NCBI GenBank assembly: GCA_900768535.1
Contig: CAAGDE010000103.1
Coordinates: 1 to 9,565, forward strand
Source of the DNA: Clostridia bacterium
GTDB taxonomy: Bacteria; Bacillota; Clostridia; Oscillospirales; CAG-272
Direction: 5' to 3'
DNA length: 9,565 nt
Shown: positions 1-6,204 of the stretch, in pieces
Layout of the letters: every line of letters begins with the position of its first letter
Numbering within the stretch: the stretch's first letter is position 1
The notes under the pieces: generated by a model
Database searches by the model: none
What the model was told of the DNA's origin: nothing
Seen by the model: the letters and a program-made list of their open reading frames with translations, nothing else
Program-made: the position numbers and the translations under genes

Positions 1-630
1 ATCAATCGGCGCTTCAAAAACAAACAGGCGCTCGGAAGTCCCCGACCAATGAAAGCTGTATTGCGGAGCGCTTCCGTCCGCGTTGCACTTGAAGCTGCTT
101 CCGGTGCTTGTCCCCCGTTTGTGCGCATGACTGGCGATCCCACTCTCATCGTAACCGACAAACACGCAGTTGTGGTAGATTGCTTCTTCGTACAGCAATT
201 TCGCGTGCGTGAATGCGTGAATGACATCCCGTTCAATCCCGCGCTGCTTCATAAGGTAGGCGTAAACCCGGTGCATATCCGGATTGGCAGACGGCAGGGC
301 GAACGGCTTTTGTTCCTTTTTCTTTTCCTGCTTCTGCGGATTGATAACCGTCATCCCGACATCCGCGCCAAGCAAAAGCCGGACTGCGGACGGATAGTCC
401 GGGCAATCAAAAAAGCGGCGTGCAAAATCAATCGCATCGCCGCCTTCTCGCGTATATTGGTTGTACCATAGGTTGCCCTGAATAGAGATTTTCTCGCCTC
501 CCCTCATCCAGACCGATCCCCTGCCCTCGCGTCGGAGGTCATGCCCCTGCCGCCGCAGGAATTCCGCAAGGTCGGTTGTCCGTGCCTGCTCCCGCTCGAC
601 GGGGGTGAAGCTTACATAGGTTGTTGACAT
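1..630 (-). CDS. DUF3991/TOPRIM primase-like protein, 3' end outside window
   Basis: An open frame of 210 codons begins at ATG 630-628 and runs off the low-coordinate edge without a stop. The start has a good Shine-Dalgarno site (AAAGGA, 637-642) six bases upstream. Residues 15-95 (REQARTTDLAEFLRRQGHDL, then GNLWYNQYTREGGDAIDFAR) look like the degenerate CHC2-like DUF3991 domain of ICE primase/helicase-loader proteins; the usual zinc cysteines are absent. A charged linker lies near 98-108 (NPQKQEKKKEQ). Residues 151-182 contain VFVGYDESG and SHAHKRGTS, and the frame reaches LFVFEAPID at 202-210, which matches the first strand and catalytic glutamate of a TOPRIM fold. Family members are thought to act in DNA processing during transfer or element replication. 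The gene follows the relaxase with a terminator hairpin between them. The family is fairly sure; the exact biochemical role is inferred. Confidence 0.85.
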   Translation of the reverse strand, partial: MSTTYVSFTPVEREQARTTDLAEFLRRQGHDLRREGRGSVWMRGGEKISIQGNLWYNQYTREGGDAIDFARRFFDCPDYPSAVRLLLGADVGMTVINPQKQEKKKEQKPFALPSANPDMHRVYAYLMKQRGIERDVIHAFTHAKLLYEEAIYHNCVFVGYDESGIASHAHKRGTSTGSSFKCNADGSAPQYSFHWSGTSERLFVFEAPID

Positions 631-650
631 TGTTATTCCTTTCTGCATAG

Positions 651-680
651 AAAAAGCCTGTGCATTTCTACACAGACTTT
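651..680 (-). terminator. Rho-independent terminator after relaxase, or attenuator of the primase-like gene
   Basis: In minus-strand RNA, AAAGUCUGUG (680-671) pairs with CACAGGCUUU (662-653) over ten positions including one U-G pair, around an 8-nt loop, and is followed by a run of five T (655-651, overlapping the stem end). On the plus strand the U-G becomes a C/A mismatch, so the hairpin belongs to minus-strand transcription. It lies 60 nt after the relaxase stop and only about 20 nt before the start codon of the next gene, with no clear promoter between them, so partial readthrough is possible. Confidence 0.7.
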
Positions 681-739
681 CTCCGATATAGTTGATTTTA
701 TCGAAACAGTTCCGAATGACTTCCGACCCGGTACATCAT

Positions 740-1930
740 TTACTCCAATTTCATCCCCTGCGCCAGTTTCTTTTCGTCTATCTGCCGCCGCTGTTTGCGG
801 TCGATCTTGGAAATTTTGTGGCGATCTGGATCCTCGTAAAGAAGTTGGGCAAGGGAGGCGAACAGGCGGGCAACGGCGGTTGCAAACACGGCATGGTTAT
901 GGTTCGTATTATAATTTGCCTTATGTTTTCCCAGATTGTAAATTCCCGTTCCTGCTGGTTTCGCTTCTTCCCCACCATGCGGTTCCTGTGCCACTCTATA
1001 CTGCAAGTCGGCAAAGGCAAGATTTTCGGCTTCCTGCAGAATCATATTTTTGATTGTCCGAAATTCCGGATTGTTAACTAACGGAACGCGTTCCGGCATC
1101 TCGTCCTGATAAAAACGGATGCCGGGTTCTTTTTGTTCGTACCAGAGATCGTATAATTTCGCGATGTGCGGGTCTTTGGCAAATTCCTCGACAATTGCAT
1201 CCACAAGGCGTTTGAGTTCCGGTTTCAGATAGCCGTATTGCTTCTTACCCGTTGTTGCGGAGAGTTGCCGTGCCAGTTGCAACAGCAGATGTTCAATCGT
1301 TTTGTTTTCGTAAGAACCGGCATTGATTGCCCTTATAATCTCCCGCATCCGTTCTCGACTCTCCTGCCGCAGAGTGCTTCTTTCCTCCGTATAGCTATCG
1401 TAAATGTTGCACCAATCCTGTGCAAAGATACTTTTGGCAAAAGATGACCGCAGCTTCTCTATACCCCTTTCGGAAAGGTAGCCCTCCTTTTCGTCCTCGC
1501 TCCAGACCATCAGATGCACATGGGGATGGTGCTTCTCGTTATGGAATGCCGCATACCATCGGAGATTCCCTTGTGAAATGTGAAACTGTTCCGCAATCTC
1601 CGAGCGTTCCGAACGGAGGAAGTCCCGCCAACGGGAGGCTGAATCAAAGCCAAGGCGTTCGGCATCCTCCCGCGACAGGGAGAGGATAACCGTCCAAAGG
1701 TTGCCTTGATACGAGTTTAGTTCTCTTGAGAGTTGCCGCAAATTGATTTCCTTCCCCGCATCCGTAAACAGCCCCTGACTGCGCGGGCGGGTGGCAATAT
1801 AGTCCGCATAAGTCTTTTCCTGCGGCAACTTCTCCACGCCCTCCCGTGTGGCGATATATGTTGTATACCCGCCCGCTTTCCGCTTTCTGCTCGGCTTCAG
1901 ATACTGGAACTTCGTTATGAGCTTTGCCAA
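740..1930 (-). CDS. MobP-type relaxase (mobilisation nickase)
   Basis: This is a 396-residue relaxase that should nick oriT, bind the 5' end of the transferred strand and lead it to the coupling protein. The metal-binding signature HHPHVHLMVWSED (HHPHVH at about 134-139) follows NLRWYAAFHNE, and the region GLFTDAGKEINL to LSREDAERLGF matches the N-terminal catalytic half of MobP (MobP3-like) relaxases. KKQYGYLKPELKRLVDAIVEE and MPERVPL..NPEFRTIKN are also typical. I chose TTG 1930-1928 because GGAGG lies ten bases upstream and translation then begins MAKLITKFQYLKPS; a GTG at 1987 in the same frame has less support. The gene overlaps the end of the upstream ribbon-helix-helix-like gene by 16 bp, implying coupled translation. 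It looks short: between the two YIATR motifs (about 25 and 45) there are only some 15 residues, where relatives I recall have about 60 more. Confidence 0.9.
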   Translation of the reverse strand: MAKLITKFQYLKPSRKRKAGGYTTYIATREGVEKLPQEKTYADYIATRPRSQGLFTDAGKEINLRQLSRELNSYQGNLWTVILSLSREDAERLGFDSASRWRDFLRSERSEIAEQFHISQGNLRWYAAFHNEKHHPHVHLMVWSEDEKEGYLSERGIEKLRSSFAKSIFAQDWCNIYDSYTEERSTLRQESRERMREIIRAINAGSYENKTIEHLLLQLARQLSATTGKKQYGYLKPELKRLVDAIVEEFAKDPHIAKLYDLWYEQKEPGIRFYQDEMPERVPLVNNPEFRTIKNMILQEAENLAFADLQYRVAQEPHGGEEAKPAGTGIYNLGKHKANYNTNHNHAVFATAVARLFASLAQLLYEDPDRHKISKIDRKQRRQIDEKKLAQGMKLE

Positions 1931-2322
1931 TTCACCGCGTCCTCCATTGAGAAGGTTCCATTCAAGCGTTTCACTTCCTTCACACACTCCCCGCGCAGAC
2001 GCTCCAATGTCAGCTTGTCAATCTCCTGCGTTGCCGCAACGATATTCATCAACATCGCCATTTCCACCGACAGCTTGAACAGCATGGACGCGTGACGGTG
2101 GTCACTTTCCGAAAGAATCCCCCTGATTTCTGAAAGGAACACGCTTGGCAGGAAGGAATCCTTTTGTTCTGTGGTCTTATAGGCAAGATAAAACTTGATT
2201 GCTTTTTCGATGTACTCCGACTGACTTCTGCAATCGTCCTCCGCATACGCCGCTCTGACCTGCTCCATAATGTCCGGACGAATCCATAACGGGAACTTGA
2301 CCTTCTCCTTAACGCCTCTCAC
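1915..2322 (-). CDS. Ribbon-helix-helix-like mobilisation accessory protein
   Basis: This 135-residue protein starts at GTG 2322-2320, nine bases after a GGAGG site. It begins with a short basic stretch and a probable beta strand (KEKVKFPLWIRPD), followed by two amphipathic helices (IMEQVRAAYAEDDCRSQSEY, then EKAIKFYLAYK), the arrangement of RHH DNA-binding proteins. The rest is largely helical (SDHRHASMLFKLSVEMAMLM) and could mediate oligomerisation. It is followed by the relaxase with a 16-bp overlap and preceded by the candidate oriT. Small DNA-binding proteins in this position bind oriT and assist the relaxase (the MobC-like role), so that role is inferred. It may also repress the mobilisation genes. 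The RHH assignment rests on pattern only. Confidence 0.75.
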   Translation of the reverse strand: MRGVKEKVKFPLWIRPDIMEQVRAAYAEDDCRSQSEYIEKAIKFYLAYKTTEQKDSFLPSVFLSEIRGILSESDHRHASMLFKLSVEMAMLMNIVAATQEIDKLTLERLRGECVKEVKRLNGTFSMEDAVNWQSS

Positions 2323-2663
2323 GCCGGCATTCCTCCCCTCTTTTCCCGCAACCCCGATGTGCGCACCGCAAAAGCACTTTTGAGGGCAATGCAACCCCAA
2401 CAGAAAAACTGCGACCCCGTCTTGCGTTTTCTCCCGAAACCCCGCATTTTCGCGTCCGCGCTCGGCTTTGCCGTGCGCTGTGATAAGAGCCGGAAATCCC
2501 TTGCGACTCCGGCTCTTTCTCCTGCTTCAGCACACCCGGTTTCCACACCAAGCCACGGATTTTCCATATCTTTGTCCATGGGGGTCTTTCCTATGTGATA
2601 CAAAACGGGCGGTACTGATTTCCCAGCACCGCCTGCTACTATCCTGATTGTTCCTGTTCTCAT
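2319..2663 (-). CDS. Hypothetical 114-residue ORF covering the candidate oriT region
   Basis: An open frame starts at ATG 2663-2661, three bases after AGGAG, itself directly behind the stop codon of the ATPase gene. It ends in a TGA that overlaps the GTG start of the RHH-like gene (GTGA). Both junctions look like coupled translation and favour a real gene. Against that, the product is basic and low in recognisable secondary structure (for example MRGFGRKRKTGSQFFCWGC), contains no known domain, and the DNA carries a terminator hairpin near its 5' end plus two further hairpins. I recall similar annotated peptides in related ICEs, which could simply reflect DNA conserved because it is oriT. I consider non-coding DNA somewhat more likely. 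Confidence 0.3.
   Translation of the reverse strand: MRTGTIRIVAGGAGKSVPPVLYHIGKTPMDKDMENPWLGVETGCAEAGERAGVARDFRLLSQRTAKPSADAKMRGFGRKRKTGSQFFCWGCIALKSAFAVRTSGLREKRGGMPA
2458..2478. repeat. 9-bp inverted repeat with one mismatch and 3-nt loop
   Basis: GCGCTCGGC (2458-2466) and GCCGTGCGC (2470-2478) are reverse complements except for one position, separated by TTT. It sits seven bases from the larger inverted repeat, so the two could form neighbouring hairpins in single-stranded transfer DNA. Confidence 0.55.
2485..2517. repeat. Perfect 10-bp inverted repeat in candidate oriT
   Basis: AAGAGCCGGA (2485-2494) and TCCGGCTCTT (2508-2517) are perfect reverse complements separated by 13 nt (AATCCCTTGCGAC). 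Inverted repeats of this type flank relaxase recognition sites. On the plus strand it is followed by TTTCTCC and could resemble a terminator, but no plus-strand gene precedes it. Confidence 0.7.
2602..2633 (-). terminator. Rho-independent terminator after the ATPase gene
   Basis: In minus-strand RNA, GGCGGUGCUG (2633-2624) pairs with CAGUACCGCC (2617-2608), ten base pairs including one G-U, around the 6-nt loop GGAAAU, and is followed by CGTTTTG. It starts 38 nt after the ATPase stop codon. The G-U would be an A/C mismatch in plus-strand RNA, so it acts on minus-strand transcripts. It should insulate the relaxase genes from the ATPase transcript. Confidence 0.75.
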
Positions 2664-2671
2664 GTTCTCCT

Positions 2672-4540
2672 TTACATGGTCAGATCAAAGCCATGATGCT
2701 CTGTCTGCTCCGGTTCCATACCGCTGTCCAAATCGATATCCGGCAATACCTTGAGGTATGTCTCCGCATTCCGGTAAGCAATTCCGTCCTCGGTATCCAT
2801 GTCCGCGCCAAGGTACAGCACAAACCGTCCGACCAACGCGCCGAAACGAGGTGAAGTCAGATCCAGCATTTCCTCATTCCGCAAATGTCTTGCCTGCTCC
2901 GGGACACACCGCTTGCTGTGCTTGATCTCATAAACCGCGCAGATATCATCCTGTTTCTCGCAAATGACCATGTCAAATTCGCCCGCCGCAAAACGGTACT
3001 TGAAAACCTCGTAATTCTTTCCGAGCGCTTTCGTCGATTCCAGCAGGACGATATCCTCCAACATTCTCCCCCGGACTTCCTCCAGAATCCGTTCCGTGAC
3101 AGAATCCCTTTCCTGAAGCGACAGCTGACCAAAGGTTTCATCCTGCATCAGCGACCATACCAGCGCCCGTGCCTGACAGTACCGCATTCCCGGTTGTGTA
3201 AAGATCACACGTTCCTCGACTCCGATCCCCGTTTCTGCATTTTGAATGGGGCACTCCACAATCAGATCCAGCGCCTTCAGGTACTGCTTGATCTGTGCCG
3301 TATGCTCCGGCAGAATCTGCACCGTCTGCTGCTCCCGGTTCCGGATTTCCAACAGCTTCATCATCCGTTCGGTGACCGCTTTTCTGTCGATGTTATCCAA
3401 AATATCCGTTCGCTTCTCCGGATCCCGATCTTTCCGCAGATTCCGTGCCGATACGCCCAAGTCGGAGGAGACAAAATCCCGCGTCAGAACATCCGCCAAA
3501 AACCGATGGTTCATATCCTCAATAATGCGGTTGATGGCATTGGTCAGCTCCCCTGCGGAATACAGCTCATACAGGTGTCCGAAATACTTTCCCCCTTCAA
3601 AGCAGGCAAGCGAATGCTGGATGTTTCCGCAGATTGCCGTATCGATATATTTCCGCGTGCTTTCATCATCCCGAAAGGAGGCATCCTCCGCCTGTGCATC
3701 CGGATCGTCCAGATCTTCCTCTCCCATGCGAAGCGTACCGCCGTATCGGATATACGTGTCAATGCTGTCAATACCGAGCAGACGGCTGTACTCCCGAAAC
3801 GGAATGAAGGTGGTATGGATCATCCGTACCCGATCATACAGTTCGTTGTCCTGCGCGAACCAAAAGCCGAGGGAATCGGTACCCGACAGTACAATCTTCA
3901 TTCCCATCATCGCATAGATGTCCGAGAACAAGGCGGCGGAATCCACAAAATCCTTCATCAGCGTAACCTCGTCCAGAAACACATATCGGTATCCCGCGCG
4001 GAACAGCTTCTGCAGATCCCGCGTCACCTGATCCATCGTGTTCTCCGTCCTCAGCTTGCCGTAAACGCATTTCCGGAACTCCGCATCCGGCATTCCCGCA
4101 ATTGCCTGTAACAGCAATGTGGTCTTCCCTGTCCGACGCAGACCGTAGAGGGCGCAGACCCGTGTGCGGTCGGTTCCCGCCAGGAATTTTTTGAGCAGAC
4201 CATAGCAATCCCGTGTCCGGTACTTCGCCACAGCATCCGTCATTATCCGAAGGCTGTCCCCGAAGATCAGATTGGTTTCATATACCACAGTCTCCGTTTC
4301 ATCCGGATAGCGCAACTGTAGCTCCTTCAGCTTTTCCTGAAGTTTCTTGCGTTCCTCGATCTGTCCCCTGACCGTCTCCACATCCTCTGCACGAATATAT
4401 TTACTTCTCAGTTTTTCGCCGTCATTCCATTGCAGATAATATTGTGTCTTTCCCTTGATCGTCTTTTTTGAAATATAACCGGGCGGCAGTTCCGCAATCC
4501 TCGCCTCCAGCCGCTTTCTGAGTTCCTGTCCGTCTACCAT
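2672..4540 (-). CDS. AAA ATPase (AAA_14-like) with PD-(D/E)XK-like C-terminal region
   Basis: The 622-residue product starts at ATG 4540-4538 after AAGGCGGTGAACAT. Residues 1-60 (LPPGYISKKTIKGKTQYYLQ, then NDGEKLRSKYI) look like the small DUF6788-type domain seen in mobile-element proteins. A helical linker follows (about 55-80). Walker A is GLRRTGKT at 133-140, Walker B is VFLDE at 187-191, and KIVLSGTDS (about 215-223) resembles a sensor strand, as in AAA_14/DUF4143 proteins. Near the C-terminus GEFDMVICE (about 520) and AVYEIKHSK (about 537) fit the D and ExK half-motifs of a PD-(D/E)XK nuclease-like fold; catalysis is unproven. The gene has its own promoter, palindromic operator and terminator, so it is a monocistronic cargo unit outside the transfer operon. 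Members of this ATPase group are common in gut bacteria and archaea, but their function is mostly unknown. A role in defence or element maintenance would be speculation. Confidence 0.85.
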   Translation of the reverse strand: MVDGQELRKRLEARIAELPPGYISKKTIKGKTQYYLQWNDGEKLRSKYIRAEDVETVRGQIEERKKLQEKLKELQLRYPDETETVVYETNLIFGDSLRIMTDAVAKYRTRDCYGLLKKFLAGTDRTRVCALYGLRRTGKTTLLLQAIAGMPDAEFRKCVYGKLRTENTMDQVTRDLQKLFRAGYRYVFLDEVTLMKDFVDSAALFSDIYAMMGMKIVLSGTDSLGFWFAQDNELYDRVRMIHTTFIPFREYSRLLGIDSIDTYIRYGGTLRMGEEDLDDPDAQAEDASFRDDESTRKYIDTAICGNIQHSLACFEGGKYFGHLYELYSAGELTNAINRIIEDMNHRFLADVLTRDFVSSDLGVSARNLRKDRDPEKRTDILDNIDRKAVTERMMKLLEIRNREQQTVQILPEHTAQIKQYLKALDLIVECPIQNAETGIGVEERVIFTQPGMRYCQARALVWSLMQDETFGQLSLQERDSVTERILEEVRGRMLEDIVLLESTKALGKNYEVFKYRFAAGEFDMVICEKQDDICAVYEIKHSKRCVPEQARHLRNEEMLDLTSPRFGALVGRFVLYLGADMDTEDGIAYRNAETYLKVLPDIDLDSGMEPEQTEHHGFDLTM

Positions 4541-4579
4541 ATGTTCACCGCCTTTCCTATGCGTTTCTTCCTTGATACA

Positions 4580-4608
4580 AGTATACACCAAAGATAACCT
4601 ATTGTCAA
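4580..4608 (-). promoter_or_regulatory. Near-consensus sigma-A promoter of the ATPase gene
   Basis: On the minus strand TTGACA (4608-4603) is separated by exactly 17 bp from TATACT (4585-4580), one base from consensus at -10. Transcription would start roughly 33 nt before the ATPase start codon. The promoter follows the stop codon of the short membrane-protein gene, so the ATPase is expressed separately from the transfer operon. Confidence 0.85.
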
Positions 4609-4616
4609 TAGGTTAT
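4594..4616. promoter_or_regulatory. Perfect 23-bp palindrome over the -35 box, probable operator
   Basis: ATAACCTATTG (4594-4604) and CAATAGGTTAT (4606-4616) are perfect reverse complements around a single central T. The -35 box lies in the middle, so a bound dimeric repressor would block RNA polymerase. It is AT-rich, has a one-base centre and lacks a U-tract, so it is not a terminator. The last codon of the preceding gene (TAA, 4615-4613) lies inside it. The cognate regulator is not identifiable; the ATPase's own N-terminal domain is one candidate. Confidence 0.75.
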
Positions 4617-4891
4617 CCGAAAATAGCTTGCTCATCATCTCGGTTTTCCATTCCTCCCTCCGTGATTTCCACCGGTTCCGTATAGGATGATGCTATCTCT
4701 TTCCCCACCTGTTCCCGCATCTTCGCACCGCCGTCACTGAGCAGCCAATGGAACAGTCCCATGACAACGATAAGCGGGAGCAGAGCGAGGAATACGGCGA
4801 TTCCGACGGTGTACCCCACTGCTTTTCTCCCCTTCTTATCACCAAGCAGAACCAGCAAGATTTTCTTTCCGATTGCCGCAAGGGTTGTCAT
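4613..4891 (-). CDS. Short membrane protein, probable N-terminal remnant of the conjugative cell-wall hydrolase
   Basis: The 92-residue frame starts at ATG 4891-4889 behind a strong GGAGGTGA site. It opens with MTTLAAIGKKILLVLLGDKK, then one transmembrane helix (about 25-51, GYTVGIAVFLALLPLIVVMG), then about 40 acidic residues ending DDEQAIFG. The start strongly resembles the anchor of the large lysozyme/NlpC-type peptidoglycan hydrolases that follow VirB4 in many Firmicute ICEs, but the catalytic domains are missing. Its 3' end runs into the operator and promoter of the ATPase cassette, consistent with insertion or deletion having removed the rest. It has no promoter of its own, and the hipA-like terminator stands directly upstream. 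It could instead be an intact small membrane protein; truncation is inferred from family knowledge. Confidence 0.6.
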   Translation of the reverse strand: MTTLAAIGKKILLVLLGDKKGRKAVGYTVGIAVFLALLPLIVVMGLFHWLLSDGGAKMREQVGKEIASSYTEPVEITEGGMENRDDEQAIFG

Positions 4892-4912
4892 TCTGCCGTC
4901 ACCTCCAATCAT

Positions 4913-4949
4913 CAAAAACCGGCTGCTTGTTTTCACAGAGCAACCGGTT
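4913..4949 (-). terminator. Rho-independent terminator of the HipA-like gene
   Basis: In minus-strand RNA AACCGGUUGCU (4949-4939) pairs with AGCAGCCGGUU (4927-4917), eleven pairs with one U-G, around an 11-nt loop, and then continues TTTTT (4918-4914, overlapping the stem end). It begins about 20 nt after the HipA-like stop codon. The U-G forms only on this strand. Confidence 0.8.
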
Positions 4950-4968
4950 CGACTTTATTATATTTTTT

Positions 4969-6204
4969 TTACATTCCCATATGCTGCGTATAATCCGCCG
5001 CAATGTTTTCCTCCACATCGTCCTCGGTTGTATCATCCGACAGAACCGCATCCTCGGCAATCGTTTCCAGCATTCCAATCCGCCTTCTCACCGATTCTGC
5101 AATGGCATCCGCTCTTGCTTCGTCAATGAATTCCCGCGTTCGGTCATCCCCAAGGATTCTCATAATCCGCTCCGGCATCTCAGACAGACGGTCGAAGTCT
5201 ATCCATGAAAAATCGGATACCAAACGGATCTGCTCGGCATGGCTCTTTTTGAAGGGCTTGCAGGGAATATCCGTTTGCCGCAGAATCTGCGATGTCCGCG
5301 TATCATAGCCAAGGGAGCTTCCGCTATCAAAGATCGGGGCAAAGCCCAACCATTTCAGCGTTTCCGCATTTCTTATCAGACCGAAGTTGTTCAGGTGCCG
5401 ATCCTCATTTGCAATCAGGTAATCCAACACAAGCATTCGGTCCAAAGCCGGAACCGGATCCGGAGCGCCCAGCGCGTCACAGCAGTCCAGAAAGTGCCGG
5501 TAGACCGAGGTGCTGTTGCTCTTTTTCTGCGTCTGCATGATACGCCATGCGGAGACCAACTCCGTCTCGGAGGTCACAAAATCTTCGCAGACGCTATACG
5601 GCTCACCCTTGTCCCAAATCAGGGTATACGACACATGCGGAATGGAAAGGCAGTCCATCAGATCAGAGGCAATCACCTCGTTGAAAGGCTGCTGCCGCTC
5701 CAGATTGCTCCCGCCCTTGATGAGACACCGTTTCCCGTTCAGAATCTTCCACCGTTTCCGCAGGCATCCGTCCGAGGTATTATCCGGCGAGGAGAAATCA
5801 AAACCGTCCTGCTTTTTCATTTGTCCGAACAGCACATCTCCGATGTCCTCGGAAAAATCGTTATCAAAGAAGTTGATATGATCCCAAACCAATTTCGAGT
5901 TCTGCGGTCGGATCCAGTATTGATCGGAGAGGCTGAGACCAAAGCACCGGACAAGTAATGCTTTCGTATTCGGTAACTCCAACTGCTCCAATGCGCCGCG
6001 AATTCCGGAACGGCTTGCCGGAATGGAACGATCCTCCCACCACGCATTCAGTGCCGCGCGGTCAGCAATCCCCTTTCGGAAGGATACACCGACCGGCAGA
6101 TGCTCCGGCTCCATAACATTTGCGATTTTCAGGATATATCCGGTCGTCTCATCCAGTTCCAACTCCGCAACTTCCACTCTGCGGTGCATTAAGGTACATT
6201 TCAT
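4969..6204 (-). CDS. HipA-like serine/threonine kinase without visible HipB partner
   Basis: The 411-residue product starts at ATG 6204-6202, eight bases after AAAGGAG; a GTG at 6213 overlaps that ribosome site and is unlikely. The kinase signature is clear: KRCLIKGG (about 158-165) with a candidate ATP-binding lysine, FNEVIAS (about 174-180), the catalytic loop NEDRHLNNFG (D at about 268, N at about 273) and the DFG-like metal motif APIFDSGSSLGY (D at about 293). HipA kinases phosphorylate protein targets (glutamyl-tRNA synthetase in E. coli) and cause growth arrest, normally restrained by a HipB DNA-binding partner. No such HTH gene is seen nearby. The N-terminal 150 residues (NAWWEDRSIPASRSG, SLSDQYW, DNDFSEDIGDVLFG) are typical of the ICE-associated branch of HipA-like proteins rather than of E. 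coli HipA. The gene has its own promoter and terminator and separates VirB4 from the hydrolase remnant. Confidence 0.85.
   Translation of the reverse strand: MKCTLMHRRVEVAELELDETTGYILKIANVMEPEHLPVGVSFRKGIADRAALNAWWEDRSIPASRSGIRGALEQLELPNTKALLVRCFGLSLSDQYWIRPQNSKLVWDHINFFDNDFSEDIGDVLFGQMKKQDGFDFSSPDNTSDGCLRKRWKILNGKRCLIKGGSNLERQQPFNEVIASDLMDCLSIPHVSYTLIWDKGEPYSVCEDFVTSETELVSAWRIMQTQKKSNSTSVYRHFLDCCDALGAPDPVPALDRMLVLDYLIANEDRHLNNFGLIRNAETLKWLGFAPIFDSGSSLGYDTRTSQILRQTDIPCKPFKKSHAEQIRLVSDFSWIDFDRLSEMPERIMRILGDDRTREFIDEARADAIAESVRRRIGMLETIAEDAVLSDDTTEDDVEENIAADYTQHMGM

Larger units (their letters stand above)
2323..2600. other. Candidate origin of transfer (oriT) region
   Basis: This stretch lies just upstream of the RHH-like and relaxase genes and downstream of a terminator, the classical place for oriT. 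It contains two adjacent inverted repeats (2458-2478 and 2485-2517) and four imperfect direct copies of GGGGTNKC on the minus strand (ending near 2355, 2398, 2418 and 2443). No nic site can be assigned from sequence alone. The relaxase family and position make the call reasonable; the exact boundaries are arbitrary. Confidence 0.5.

Noticed and set aside
692..1081. Plus-strand frame of 129 codons opposite the relaxase C-terminus
   Set aside because: No recognisable domain or ribosome site; overlaps a strongly supported relaxase gene.
2485..2517. Inverted repeat as a plus-strand terminator
   Set aside because: A short T-rich run follows it on the plus strand, but no plus-strand gene ends nearby; its place before the relaxase genes fits oriT better.
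2885..4111. Plus-strand frame of 408 codons opposite the ATPase gene
   Set aside because: It is the mirror of a well-supported minus-strand gene with Walker motifs, has no matching ribosome site or domain, and its length reflects codon bias of the opposite strand.
4594..4616. Reading the 23-bp palindrome as a terminator of the short membrane-protein gene
   Set aside because: The stem is AT-rich, the centre is one base, and there is no T-run after it; overlap with a consensus -35 box favours an operator.
5239..5958. Plus-strand frame of 239 codons opposite the HipA-like kinase
   Set aside because: Opposite a gene with clear kinase motifs and its own promoter, ribosome site and terminator; no independent coding evidence.
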